Source: Sphingomonas sp. Root720
GTDB taxonomy: Bacteria > Pseudomonadota > Alphaproteobacteria > Sphingomonadales > Sphingomonadaceae
Assembly: GCF_001428605.1 (NCBI RefSeq)
Contig: NZ_LMID01000013.1
Coordinates: forward strand, 574,106-638,105
Direction of reading: 5' to 3'
Length of the DNA: 64,000 nucleotides
The notes beneath the pieces were generated by a model that saw nothing but the letters and a program-made list of their open reading frames with translations, was not told the DNA's origin and searched no databases. Positions 8,801 to 16,303 of the stretch are shown here, piece by piece (positions within the stretch are counted from its first letter, which is position 1; each line of letters opens with the position of its first letter). Both the position numbers and the translations under genes were made by a program.

Positions 8801-10707
8801 GTCTGCCCACTCTGTCCGGCGATGGTGCCGCCCGAAGCGATCGTGACGTCCCCGACGCTGCCAGAGCCGGTGAGCGTGGCCCCCGATGCAACATCCAGGG
8901 TGCCGCCCAGCGAGCCGGTGACGTCCAGAGCGCCGGCCGCCAGCTGGGTCGCTCCGGTGAAGCTGCCGCTGTCGCCGCTCATCGTGAGCGTCCCGCCCGA
9001 ATTCTTTATGAGGGCGCCGCTGCCCGACAGACTTCCCGTCAATTCGCCCGCGCTGTCCTGATCGAGCTGGAGGGTGGTACCGGTGTCGAGCTGAAGGTCG
9101 GCATCGCCGAGCGAGGCGGACGATCCCACCAGCGTTCCACTCGCCACATGCCAGTTCTGCCCTGTCGATCCCCCACCGCTGCCGAAGTCGAGCGTCAAGG
9201 TTCCGGAGCCTGATTTGAGGATCGTGTCGAACCCGCGATATTGCGCACTGGCGCCGACCAGGCTGGCGTCGAAGCTGGCGCTGCCCACGGACGCTATCTC
9301 GAGCGTGTCATCGCCCGTGCCCGCATCGACGAGACCGGTGATCGAATAACCCGACTGCAGGATGAGGCTGTCGTCGCCGGCGCCGAACGCGATCGCCGTG
9401 TCGGTCGGCTCCGCGGCGCTGATGCTGCCGCTCGTGGACACGGTCGAATCGCCGTCACCGGTCGAAACCGCGATTCCAGCGGCGGTGGTGATCGAACCGC
9501 TGTTGGTCAGGCTGTTCGTGGCGCCGTCGAGATATACCCCGCCCTCGTCGCCTTCGATCATGCTGCTGTTGTCGAGCGACACTTGGCCGTCGGTGCTCAG
9601 TCCGGAGACCGCCATCCGTCCGTGGACCGTGCCACGATTGGTGATCGTGACCGTTCCCGAAGGCGTCTGGGCATAGATGGCGGCGTCTTCCGCCGCCGTT
9701 CCCGACGTGTCCAGCGCAGTTACGGACCCGCCTATGTCGTTGGTCACCTCGATATTGCCCGAGATGTCGGCGACGGCGCGAATGCCCGAATAGCCGTCGC
9801 GCGTCGCGACGATGTCGGGATCGTCGGCGGCGGAGACGATGCCGCTGTTGGTGACGGTCACGTCGCCCGTATCGGTCGCGGCATAGAGCGCGGAGTCGTC
9901 GTGCGACGTCGCCGAGCCGCTGTTGAGGATCGTGGCCGCACCATTGGCCGCATAGGACACGATCGCCTGGCGGGAAGTCGACTCCACCGTTCCGCGGTTG
10001 TCGGCAGTCGCATGACCCTGATAGTCGATGACGCGGATGCCAGCCTCATAGCCGGAAACATTGCCGGTCGCCTCGTTGGTGATCTTCACCTCGACCGGGT
10101 CTTCGACGCTGTTTCCATAACCACCGTCGGCGTAGAGACCCCGATGTTCGGCGGAACTCACCATGCCCGAGTTGGTGATCGACACCGCGCCGAGATTGGT
10201 GGTGGCCGTGATGCCGTCGCCGCCGCCGGCATAGGCCGTGATGGCACCGCTGTTCGTTATCGTTATGTCGCCGCTGGTCTCATTGCGCACCCAGACGGCG
10301 CCGATATCGCCGCCACGCGACGAAACATGCACGTCGCTGTCGATGATGACCGTGGCGTCCCGCAGGGCCAGGTCGGTTTGCATGATGACCGCGCTGTAAT
10401 CCGCGCGATCGATCACGCTGGTGCCGGTGATGGTGAGGGTCTGGTCGAACGGGCCGTCGTCGTCGGTGAGGGCGGGATCGAGCCGCAACTCGACGCTGCC
10501 GGTCGTGAGGTCGGTCACCGTGAGGGTCGAGGTCCCGCCCGAGCCCCTGCCCTGCACATAGGTCGCGTCGCAATTGAACACCGTCCCGGTGCCCGTGACC
10601 GTGCAATAGGGCACCGCACCCGCCGCGCCCGCGAGCAACGCGCTCAACGCGGCCCCGCACCGCAAGGAAATTTTGTGCAGCCGGACCGGCGCCCTCGTCT
10701 TCGTCAT
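5830..10707 (-). CDS. Large autotransporter (type Va) with PATR-repeat passenger and beta-barrel
   Basis: 1625 residues. The N-terminus shows a basic region and hydrophobic core (LRCGAALSALLAGAAGAVP) consistent with a Sec signal. The passenger is Gly/Ser/Thr/Asp-rich with irregular beta-helix repeats. At least five passenger-associated repeats of the form LTLSGxxxYTGxTxVxxGxL are visible, for example LVLTGANGYTGGTVVNAG and LLLSGDYSYTGSTVVEGG. The barrel begins near residue 1380 (GAWMQAVGTWSDQDGN) and ends with SLVMAF, so it has the terminal Phe needed for BAM-dependent insertion. There is no obvious catalytic triad or RGD. It is expected to be surface-exposed, as an adhesin or biofilm factor. 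The upstream 449-bp AT-rich region holds its promoter. Confidence 0.9.
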   Translation of the reverse strand: MTKTRAPVRLHKISLRCGAALSALLAGAAGAVPYCTVTGTGTVFNCDATYVQGRGSGGTSTLTVTDLTTGSVELRLDPALTDDDGPFDQTLTITGTSVIDRADYSAVIMQTDLALRDATVIIDSDVHVSSRGGDIGAVWVRNETSGDITITNSGAITAYAGGGDGITATTNLGAVSITNSGMVSSAEHRGLYADGGYGNSVEDPVEVKITNEATGNVSGYEAGIRVIDYQGHATADNRGTVESTSRQAIVSYAANGAATILNSGSATSHDDSALYAATDTGDVTVTNSGIVSAADDPDIVATRDGYSGIRAVADISGNIEVTNDIGGSVTALDTSGTAAEDAAIYAQTPSGTVTITNRGTVHGRMAVSGLSTDGQVSLDNSSMIEGDEGGVYLDGATNSLTNSGSITTAAGIAVSTGDGDSTVSTSGSISAAEPTDTAIAFGAGDDSLILQSGYSITGLVDAGTGDDTLEIASVGSASFDASLVGASAQYRGFDTILKSGSGTLTLDFGSGGGSTGQNWHVASGTLVGSSASLGDADLQLDTGTTLQLDQDSAGELTGSLSGSGALIKNSGGTLTMSGDSGSFTGATQLAAGALDVTGSLGGTLDVASGATLTGSGSVGDVTIASGGTIAGQSGQTLGLASLTMEDGAKMAVSLGSPSTTELFNVTGDVQLNGTLSVTDAGSFGAGVYRLVSYGGSLSGVGLMIDPTSASELPGDLSIQDAVAGRVNLVVDEPSTGGGVPTGGFTFWDGGDSSHANNGMVDGGSGSWTATSATWTTVDGATNGPLQPVPAFAIFDGAGGSVRTDAGAGALSVTGMQFASNGYSITGDAIGLAGSRATIRVGDGTSAGAGYTATIGAALTGDAQLVKDDLGTLVLTGANGYTGGTVVNAGVLQGNSASIRGNLLNKATVVFDQGSDGSFGGAISGTGETVKQGAGTLTLSGQSGAYAGRTTVSAGSIVLTGTLGGTVEVRADGTLQVGDGGTNGDLTASTRNDGTLIFARSDDYDYTGALSGSGALVKRGEGALLLSGDYSYTGSTVVEGGSVRLAAALDPTTTLVVNDGDFDLGGRDQTVSGLDGTGGTLSLGAGNLVVDQSTNTSFGGSIEGTGSFTKTGSGSLNLTGTSSFTGDAIVNGGRLAVNGTLPATVTVGSTGTIGGNGTIGGLVVQDGGMAGPGNSIGLLHVDGNVTFEAGSAYQVEINAAGQGDSIAATGTATLEGGTVNVLAAPGDYSLSTGYTILTATGGVSGTFSDVTSNLAFLTPSLTYEARAVRLQVTRNDVSFDDVAATPNQRATAIATEALGTSSAVYDAVVRSNADGARLAFDQLSGEIHAAARTMMVQDASRPRDAIMARTDIAPAQAGAWMQAVGTWSDQDGNLNAAKLDYSTRGLLLGVDHMVGGAIRIGLAGGYTHSSGHLRSRSSRAKVNSGHVMAYLAGASGALHFSAGGGYSWSDVDTDRSVNIGAFSDAPNASYSGNVVQGFARIGAQFRLGGGIAEPFGSIAVMREHVGRFGETGGAAALSGDSENRTRTFSTLGLRVETPVILPGWSIRTQGGWEHGFGHLSPTRTLRFAGGTAMQIEGAGLSRNAAVVDSALIWRPADKLMLSAGYTGRIGDAGQDHGGRVSLVMAF

Positions 10708-10834
10708 GATAACCCCCGGAATATATCCTTAACCGGCTCGGGCTATCGAGATCATCGCCAATATTGTCAACCGCTTAGCGGCAATTATGTAATTTTGCGT
10801 ATAAGGTGTGGGAATATATTTCGGAGGTATGCAA

Positions 10835-10855
10835 AAGTAATATCCATAATTACTT
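10835..10855. promoter_or_regulatory. Inverted repeat upstream of the autotransporter gene
   Basis: AAGTAAT and ATTACTT form perfect 7-bp arms separated by 7 nt in AT-rich DNA, about 130 nt upstream of the autotransporter start. It resembles a dimeric-regulator site; no cognate regulator is apparent. Confidence 0.3.
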
Positions 10856-11103
10856 GGGTTTAACCAGGAATTTTGGATCTATATTGCAATATACTTGGCT
10901 ATTATCATTATAATTTCATGGGATCGACCGATCCCCGGAAAGGCACGTGCAACGGCCATCCGGAAATCATAGCCCATCGTAAAAGCCGGCATCCGGTCAC
11001 ATCCGATATCTCAGCGGGAAGTTCACGCCCGGTATTCTACGGTCCGCTCTTCCGTCGCGGGGCGACAGTCGATGATGGACGAGGGGGCAGCAGCGCGGAA
11101 AGC

Positions 11104-11131
11104 TTGTAATTTATATCCGTTTATATATGAA
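11104..11131 (+). promoter_or_regulatory. Promoter with overlapping putative MarR operator (site A)
   Basis: A possible -35 TTGTAA (11104-11109) and -10 TATGAA (11126-11131) are separated by 16 nt. The 18-mer TATATCCGTTTATATATG (11112-11129) fills the spacer and matches the island consensus TAyATyCrTtTnyATAT. It lies 28 nt before the start of the class V PLP gene. Binding by the MarR protein encoded at 15699-16154 is inferred. Confidence 0.45.
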
Positions 11132-11156
11132 TACCGATGTTATAGGAGGACCGCCG

Positions 11157-12428
11157 ATGGCATCGATGACGGGACGTTCGCTGCCCTTGCAGCCGGGGGT
11201 AGCCTTTCCCCTCAGTTGGGTGCGACGCCAGTTCCCGGCGCTGACGTCGGACCCGATCCTCTTCATGGACAATGCGGCCGGCGCCCAGATTCCGGTGGGG
11301 GTGCTGGACGCGGTGACGGGCCACCTTCTCCATAGGAACGTACAGCGCGGCGGACGCTATCCGCACAGCCTGGCCGTCGATGCGATGGTCACCCGGGCGC
11401 GGCAGAACGTCGCCTGGCTCGTGAACGCCGAGCGGGCCGACGAGATCGCCTTTGGCATGAACGCGACCTCCTTCCTGCGCCTCATCAGCCTGGGGATCGC
11501 CGAGACCCTGACCGACAGGAAAGAGATCGTCGTCACCGACCTCGACCATGATTCCAACATTTCGACCTGGCTCGCCCTCGAGAAGATGGGCGCCACGGTG
11601 AAGTGGTGGCGGATGCGCGACGATGGCGGCCTCCACCTCGAAGACCTGCTGCCGCTTTTATCGGAGCGGACGCGGCTGGTCGCCTGCACCGCGGCGTCGC
11701 ATGCCCTCGGTACGTTCATCGACGTCGCCGCGGTCGCCAGGGCGGCCCATCAGGCGGGAGCGGACATGCTCGTCGATTGCGTCCATTATTGCCCCCATGC
11801 ACCGATCGACGTCGCCCTGTGGGATTGCGACTATCTGGTCTGTTCCGGCTACAAGGCCTTCTCGCCGCACATGGGATTCATGTGGGGAAAGTTCGACAAG
11901 CTCGTGGCTCTTCCGACGTTCCGCGAGGACTTCATTCCCGATCGGCCGCCCCACAAGATCGAGGCCGGGACCTTCGTCTACGAAAATGTGGCGGGCATGG
12001 CCGCCGTCGTCGATTACCTCTGCTCGCTTGCCGACGAACTCGGCCACGAGGGCGCCGGGACGCGCCCGGCGGTGGTCGCGGCCATGGAAGCGATCAAACT
12101 TTACGAGCGGAGCCTGTCGGAACGGGTCCATGCCGTGCTGGCGGATTGCGGTGCCACCATCTACGGCCTGGCCGACCCGCGCCGCTTCGACGAGCGGGCT
12201 CCGACCTTTTCGTTCAACCTGCCGGGCACCGCTCCGGCCGCCGTGGTGCAGGCGATGGCCGACGCCGGCATCGCGATCCGCGATGGCCACATGTACGCCC
12301 CGCGGCTCATGAACCGCCTGGGCCTGCCGCTGCACGAGGGCGTCGTCCGCCTGTCCCTGGTCCACTATAACGGCGTCGACGAGATCGACCGTTTCGCAGA
12401 CGTGCTGCGCGGACTGAGCCTCCGCTGA
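11157..12428 (+). CDS. Class V PLP-dependent enzyme, cysteine-desulfurase-like (VC1184-type)
   Basis: 423 residues. ATG 11157 was chosen over 11127 because AGGAGGA sits 6 nt upstream of it. Fold type I class V signature: Asp207 (ADMLVDCVH) and the Schiff-base Lys233 in CSGYKAFSPH. The protein resembles the cysteine-desulfurase-like family rather than IscS/SufS, since no Cys-containing active-site loop is recognised. Such enzymes can act as lyases, desulfurases, epimerases or aminotransferases, so the reaction is unassigned. It heads the MarR-linked island, is convergent with a second class V enzyme whose stop codon directly abuts its own, and has a putative operator in its promoter. Confidence 0.8.
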   Translation: MASMTGRSLPLQPGVAFPLSWVRRQFPALTSDPILFMDNAAGAQIPVGVLDAVTGHLLHRNVQRGGRYPHSLAVDAMVTRARQNVAWLVNAERADEIAFGMNATSFLRLISLGIAETLTDRKEIVVTDLDHDSNISTWLALEKMGATVKWWRMRDDGGLHLEDLLPLLSERTRLVACTAASHALGTFIDVAAVARAAHQAGADMLVDCVHYCPHAPIDVALWDCDYLVCSGYKAFSPHMGFMWGKFDKLVALPTFREDFIPDRPPHKIEAGTFVYENVAGMAAVVDYLCSLADELGHEGAGTRPAVVAAMEAIKLYERSLSERVHAVLADCGATIYGLADPRRFDERAPTFSFNLPGTAPAAVVQAMADAGIAIRDGHMYAPRLMNRLGLPLHEGVVRLSLVHYNGVDEIDRFADVLRGLSLR

Positions 12429-13589
12429 TCAGGCCAGCCATTGCCGATGGCGGTCGAGCGCGGCGACGAAGCCGTCCACGTCGCGTCGGTTGTTGTAGAA
12501 ATGGAAGCCCGCGCGGACATTGCCCGAACGCGACGACGTGACGACGCGCTCATCGATCAATGCGTTGACCAGCGCGACCTCGTCGCGGGCGCGAACCGCG
12601 ATCATCGGTCCGCGGTGGCTGTCCCGATCGGGTGTGGCGACACTGAAGCCAGCCGCAGCGAGTTCATCCAGCGCATAGCGCGTGACCGACCTGACATGAT
12701 CCCCGATCACGTCGGTCGACACGTCGAGGATGATATCCAGACCGGCCGTCGCGGCATAACAACTCGGCACCGGCGGCGTGCCGGCCTGGAACCGCCGCGC
12801 CGTGGGATGGGGTTCATTGGCGAAGATATTGAGCATGTTGGCTTCCGCCTGCGCAAACCAGCCCGAGTTCGCGGGGACGAGTCCCTCGATCAAGGACCGC
12901 CGGACGTAGAGGAAGCCGATGCCGGCCGTCCCGATCAGATATTTCAGCATCCCGCCGCCCGCGAAATCGACGTCCAGATCGGCGAGGTCGATGCTTTCGC
13001 TGCCGACCGATTGATAGCAATCGAGGAAGAGCAAGGCACCGTTCGCATGCGCCGCGGCGGCGATCGTCTTGATGTCGGCAGCCGAGAATTTGGCGCCGTG
13101 GCGATAGCAGACATGCGACAACACGACGAGCCTGGTTCGCTCGTCGATGGCGGAAACGACGTCTTCCGCCGCGATCACGCCATCGCCGCGCTCTGCGACA
13201 TGAACGATCTGGGCGCCACGCTTTGCCTGCGCGTGCCAGACCTGGCCGCTCGTCGGGAACTCATAGTCGCTGACGACGATGCGGTTGCGTTCGCCGGAAA
13301 AGTCGAGCGCGCTGGCCAGCGAGTTCATTCCCGCAGAGGCGGACGCGGTGATGGCCATCTCATCGGCCGTGACGTTCAGCAGGGCTGCCATGCGGGAACG
13401 CACCGCCTCGGCGCGCATGGCCCAGTCGTCCCAGTCCGCCCCCTTCTCGACCCGTGCGGTCAGATAATCCTCGAACGCCCGCCGGACCGAGTCGTGCAGC
13501 AACCCATAGGACCCGCTGTTGAGATAGATGGTCGTGCGGAGGGTCGGGAAATGATCCCGAAGCGCCTCGAGATCGAGCCTGGTCTGCAT
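12429..13589 (-). CDS. Class V PLP-dependent enzyme, isopenicillin-N-epimerase-like (paralogue 1)
   Basis: 386 residues from ATG 13589, with GGAGA upstream. Class V motifs: LNSGSYG near the N-terminus, Asp180 (LLFLDCYQSVG) and Schiff-base Lys206 in GGMLKYLIGTAGIG. By eye, about half of aligned residues are identical to the enzyme at 16304-17452, including the RFQAGTPPV substrate loop, so the two are recent paralogues. The annotation as an isopenicillin-N-epimerase-like aminotransferase is a family label only; no beta-lactam biosynthesis gene is nearby. It is divergent from the MHS transporter and shares with it an intergenic region holding putative MarR site B. Confidence 0.8.
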   Translation of the reverse strand: MQTRLDLEALRDHFPTLRTTIYLNSGSYGLLHDSVRRAFEDYLTARVEKGADWDDWAMRAEAVRSRMAALLNVTADEMAITASASAGMNSLASALDFSGERNRIVVSDYEFPTSGQVWHAQAKRGAQIVHVAERGDGVIAAEDVVSAIDERTRLVVLSHVCYRHGAKFSAADIKTIAAAAHANGALLFLDCYQSVGSESIDLADLDVDFAGGGMLKYLIGTAGIGFLYVRRSLIEGLVPANSGWFAQAEANMLNIFANEPHPTARRFQAGTPPVPSCYAATAGLDIILDVSTDVIGDHVRSVTRYALDELAAAGFSVATPDRDSHRGPMIAVRARDEVALVNALIDERVVTSSRSGNVRAGFHFYNNRRDVDGFVAALDRHRQWLA

Positions 13590-13701
13590 GCATGTCTCCG
13601 ATTGGGAATATCCTTGCCGGCCGCCGGCATCCGAAGCCGACCGGTTCTGGGCCGGCCGGCCTGCGGGTCGGTAGCGATGTCCGGTATCGCTACAGGCCTG
13701 C

Positions 13702-13740
13702 TTGCATAATTACATTCATTTGCATATCACTATGAATGTA
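13702..13740 (+). promoter_or_regulatory. Putative MarR operator B with perfect 9-bp inverted repeat
   Basis: TACATTCAT (13711-13719) and ATGAATGTA (13732-13740) are perfect 9-bp inverted arms with a 12-nt spacer, so the half-sites lie 21 bp apart centre to centre. The 18-mer TACATTCATTTGCATATC (13711-13728) matches the island consensus. A possible -35 TTGCAT (13702-13707) and -10 TATCAC (13725-13730) bracket it on the plus strand. It sits between the divergent class V enzyme gene and the MHS carrier gene. Confidence 0.5.
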
Positions 13741-13798
13741 TGATCGGGCTGCGCCGGTCAAGCGGATTGAGACGGGCGGATCGGGCGAGTTGGGGGAA

Positions 13799-15118
13799 AT
13801 GATGCTGTCGACCGGAAGACCGATCCTGACCGACGAACCGCCCAGGGATCGGGCGCATATGCGCGCCGCCTTGGCAGCGGTGATCGGCAACGGCTTCGAA
13901 TATTACGACTATTTCCTCTACACCACCGCCGCCGCGCTGGTCTTCGGTCAGATATTCTTTCCGGGCGCCGATCCTGCCGCCTCGACGCTGATGGCGCTGG
14001 GCAGCTATGCCGTGGGCTTCATCTCCCGTCCGTTCGGCGGGCTGGTGTTCGGCCATATCGGCGATCGCTACGGCCGCAAGTCGGTGATGGTCTGGACGCT
14101 CTCGCTGATGGGATTCGCCACCTTCACGATCGGTCTCCTGCCGACCTACGCCCAGGTCGGCGTGTTCGCGCCTGTCACCCTGACCGTCCTTCGCCTCGTC
14201 CAGGGACTGGCGGCCGGCGGCGAATGGGGCGGCGCGGTGCTGATGACCACCGAAAACGCCCCGCCCCACCGGCGCGGCTTCTACGGCGCCTGGAGCCAGG
14301 CGGGGGTGGGCCTGGGGTTTGTCCTCGCATCCGCCGCCTTTCTCCTCGCGCAGCAGCTTCCGCGCGAGGATCTGCTCAGCTGGGGATGGCGGATCCCCTT
14401 CCTGGCCAGCGCGCTCATCTTCAGCGTCGGCATATACATCCGCACCCATGTGCCCGAGAGCCGGGAATATCAGGACAATGTGGTCGAAGCCGACAAGGCG
14501 TCGCGACGCCCGCTTACCGAGCTCGCGACCCGGAACGGCCGCGCCCTGCTGGTCGCAACGGCGCTGCGCCTCGCGGAAATGTGCGGCTCGCACCTAACGA
14601 CGACCTTTGCCCTCGCCTATGGCGCGCTGGTCGGCGCACCGGCGGGAACGCTGCTGGTCGCCGTGATGGTCTCGATGTTGGCCGACACCGTGATGACGGT
14701 ACTCCTAGGCGCGCTGTCGGACCGGATCGGGCGGAGGAAGATCTATCTTGCCGGCATCGTCGGAATGGCCGCGATCAACTACCCCTTCTTCCTGATGATC
14801 GGGAGCGGCGACACCGGCTTGATCATCACCGCGATGCTGATCGCCAACGGCCTTTGCCACGCCGCGATGATCAGCGTCGAAGCGGTGCTGCTGACGGACC
14901 TCTTCCCGGTACAGGTGCGCGCCTCCGGTATTTCGATGGCCCAGGCGATCTCAGCGGTGATCGCGGGTTTCGTGCCCCTGGCCGCGATCCAGCTGTACCG
15001 CGAATATGGATCCCCCCTGCCGGTGACGATCATGATGCTGCTGTTCTGCCTGGCGTCGGCGCTCGCGCTGGCGGCCACGCTCAGGACCGGATCGCATGCG
15101 CCGTCCGGACAAAGCTGA
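13799..15118 (+). CDS. MFS transporter of the metabolite:H+ symporter (MHS) type
   Basis: 439 residues from ATG 13799 (GGGGGA upstream; ATG 13802 equally possible). The longer frame from 13736 would place its start codon inside the operator, so it was rejected. MHS features: FEYYDYFLYTTAAALVF in helix 1, GHIGDRYGRKSVM in loop 2-3 and LAAGGEWGGAVL in helix 4, with 12 hydrophobic segments overall. MHS carriers such as ShiA, ProP and KgtP take up organic acids, betaines and aromatic acids. It probably imports the substrate of the adjacent PLP enzymes; the exact compound is unknown. Confidence 0.85.
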   Translation: MMLSTGRPILTDEPPRDRAHMRAALAAVIGNGFEYYDYFLYTTAAALVFGQIFFPGADPAASTLMALGSYAVGFISRPFGGLVFGHIGDRYGRKSVMVWTLSLMGFATFTIGLLPTYAQVGVFAPVTLTVLRLVQGLAAGGEWGGAVLMTTENAPPHRRGFYGAWSQAGVGLGFVLASAAFLLAQQLPREDLLSWGWRIPFLASALIFSVGIYIRTHVPESREYQDNVVEADKASRRPLTELATRNGRALLVATALRLAEMCGSHLTTTFALAYGALVGAPAGTLLVAVMVSMLADTVMTVLLGALSDRIGRRKIYLAGIVGMAAINYPFFLMIGSGDTGLIITAMLIANGLCHAAMISVEAVLLTDLFPVQVRASGISMAQAISAVIAGFVPLAAIQLYREYGSPLPVTIMMLLFCLASALALAATLRTGSHAPSGQS

Positions 15119-15228
15119 CACCATGGTCGATCGGCGCTTCGCCATCACCGCTTGGGGTCTTCCATCTCCAATCCATCCGGCCGGCGTAAATAGGATGCTG
15201 CCTCGGTCCATGAACGGGAAATCGATCG

Positions 15229-15669
15229 ATGTTGCTTACTGACGAGATGTGCCACTCCGCCTCGATCGTGGTCGAAGCGGAGGCGAAGCAAGCCTATGCT
15301 TTCATCTCCGATCCCCTTTATCTCGGCATATGGGCTTTCGGCAGCTGGGAGAGCAGGCCTTTTAACGGCGATATCCATGAGGGCGTGAGCCTGTTCACGG
15401 GCGGCAGGAGCTATAGCCGGCTGACCGCCTATCCGTCGGCATTGCAGGTCGATTTCGAAATCGGCTCCGCACCGGACGCGCTCGTGCCTCGTATCGTCAT
15501 CCGCATCCTGCCCGGCCGCCATCTGGGCCTGCCGCCCGAGCATTGCCTCGTCACGGTGCTGGCCTGGCGGTCGCAGGACGCCGACGAGCAACGCTGGCGC
15601 CTCACCTGCGCCAGCCACGAAACCGAGGTGTTTCGTCTGAAGCATGTGATCGAGAACCAGGTCGGGTAA
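15229..15669 (+). CDS. SRPBCC-fold small protein
   Basis: 146 residues. The start ASIVVEAEAKQAYAFISDP is typical of the first strand and helix of START/Bet v1-like (SRPBCC) proteins, and strand-rich segments follow to a final amphipathic helix. These proteins bind hydrophobic ligands or act as cyclases/hydrolases; no catalytic residue is recognisable. It follows the MHS gene on the same strand after 110 nt and is convergent with marR, so it is plausibly part of the same pathway. Function unassigned. Confidence 0.6.
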   Translation: MLLTDEMCHSASIVVEAEAKQAYAFISDPLYLGIWAFGSWESRPFNGDIHEGVSLFTGGRSYSRLTAYPSALQVDFEIGSAPDALVPRIVIRILPGRHLGLPPEHCLVTVLAWRSQDADEQRWRLTCASHETEVFRLKHVIENQVG

Positions 15670-15698
15670 CCCCTGCCCGTCCCCGCTCCGTCGCCTGC

Positions 15699-16154
15699 CT
15701 ATTCCAGCGCGTCCAGGTTCTTGTTGATCCGCGCCAGCGTCGTGCGAAGCTGCAACAGTTCCTGCTCGGTGAAGCCATGGAAGGCATGTTCCTGATGCCG
15801 CATTGCGGCCGCGGCCATCTCCGCCAGGATGTCCGCGCCCGACTGCGTCAGGGTGACCTCGGTGACGCGGGAATCCTGGGCCGAGGCGCGCCGGACGACA
15901 TGGCCGTCCTTCTCCAGCTTTAGGACCACCCGGCTGATCGTCGGCTGCTCCATCAGTGCGAGGTCGGTAAGCTGGGTAATGCTGAGCGTTCCATAGGAGC
16001 GCATCACGCTGAGAGCCCGCCATTCGGACGTGTTGATCTTCAAGGCCTGCAGCCGCTTGCGCAGCCGCGCCGTCATGCGGCTGCTCACTCGATAGATCTG
16101 ATACGGGATATAATCCGCCAGCCAGTTGTTGCCGGCTTCCAGGTCCGTCGCCAT
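15699..16154 (-). CDS. MarR-family transcriptional regulator
   Basis: 151 residues. Winged helix seen at ITQLTDLALMEQPTISRVVL with the wing at DSRVTEVTLTQSG; the N- and C-terminal helices would form the dimer interface. The size matches the family. Divergent from the class V enzyme at 16304, with putative operator C between them. This is the only regulator gene in the 11-25 kb island and is therefore the natural candidate for the repeated AT-rich sites. MarR proteins usually repress and are released by small aromatic or acidic ligands; that this one follows the rule is inference. Confidence 0.85.
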   Translation of the reverse strand: MATDLEAGNNWLADYIPYQIYRVSSRMTARLRKRLQALKINTSEWRALSVMRSYGTLSITQLTDLALMEQPTISRVVLKLEKDGHVVRRASAQDSRVTEVTLTQSGADILAEMAAAAMRHQEHAFHGFTEQELLQLRTTLARINKNLDALE

Positions 16155-16238
16155 TCCGCTCCCCTGCCAAAATGCTTCTTCGATAGATACATATGATATT
16201 TAATGTTATTCTTCCATATAAATCGGCTCTGCCATGGC

Positions 16239-16267
16239 TTGACCAATTACATCCGTTTTCATATTTG
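16239..16267 (+). promoter_or_regulatory. Promoter with overlapping putative MarR operator (site C)
   Basis: TTGACC (16239-16244) and TATTTG (16262-16267) with 17-nt spacing form a sigma70-like promoter for the PLP gene starting at 16304. The 18-mer TACATCCGTTTTCATATT (16248-16265) fills the spacer and aligns closely with site B, sharing AATTACAT before the core. The site lies in the marR-PLP divergent region. Confidence 0.55.
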
Positions 16268-16303
16268 AAGTAATATGTATCGACTTCGCGGAGGGCGGCT
16301 GGA

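Larger units (their letters stand above)
10708..11156. other. 449-bp intergenic region between divergent genes
   Basis: It is markedly AT-rich at both ends (about 10730-10920 and 11105-11145) with a GC-rich middle. It should contain the autotransporter promoter on the left and the class V PLP gene promoter on the right, where the putative MarR site lies. A 7-bp inverted repeat is present at 10835-10855. No credible small gene was seen; the 78- and 87-codon frames here lack ribosome sites. Confidence 0.6.

Noticed and set aside
5830-10707. Repetitive DNA resembling an array
   Set aside because: Repeats are degenerate PATR coding motifs, not regularly spaced identical repeats with unique spacers, so it is not CRISPR.
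11127-11156. Upstream in-frame ATG for the first class V PLP enzyme
   Set aside because: It lies within the operator/-10 region; the ATG at 11157 has an AGGAGGA box at ideal spacing.
16186-16221. Second copy of the MarR motif next to the marR start
   Set aside because: AT-rich and suggestive, but it does not align with the 18-mer consensus on either strand.
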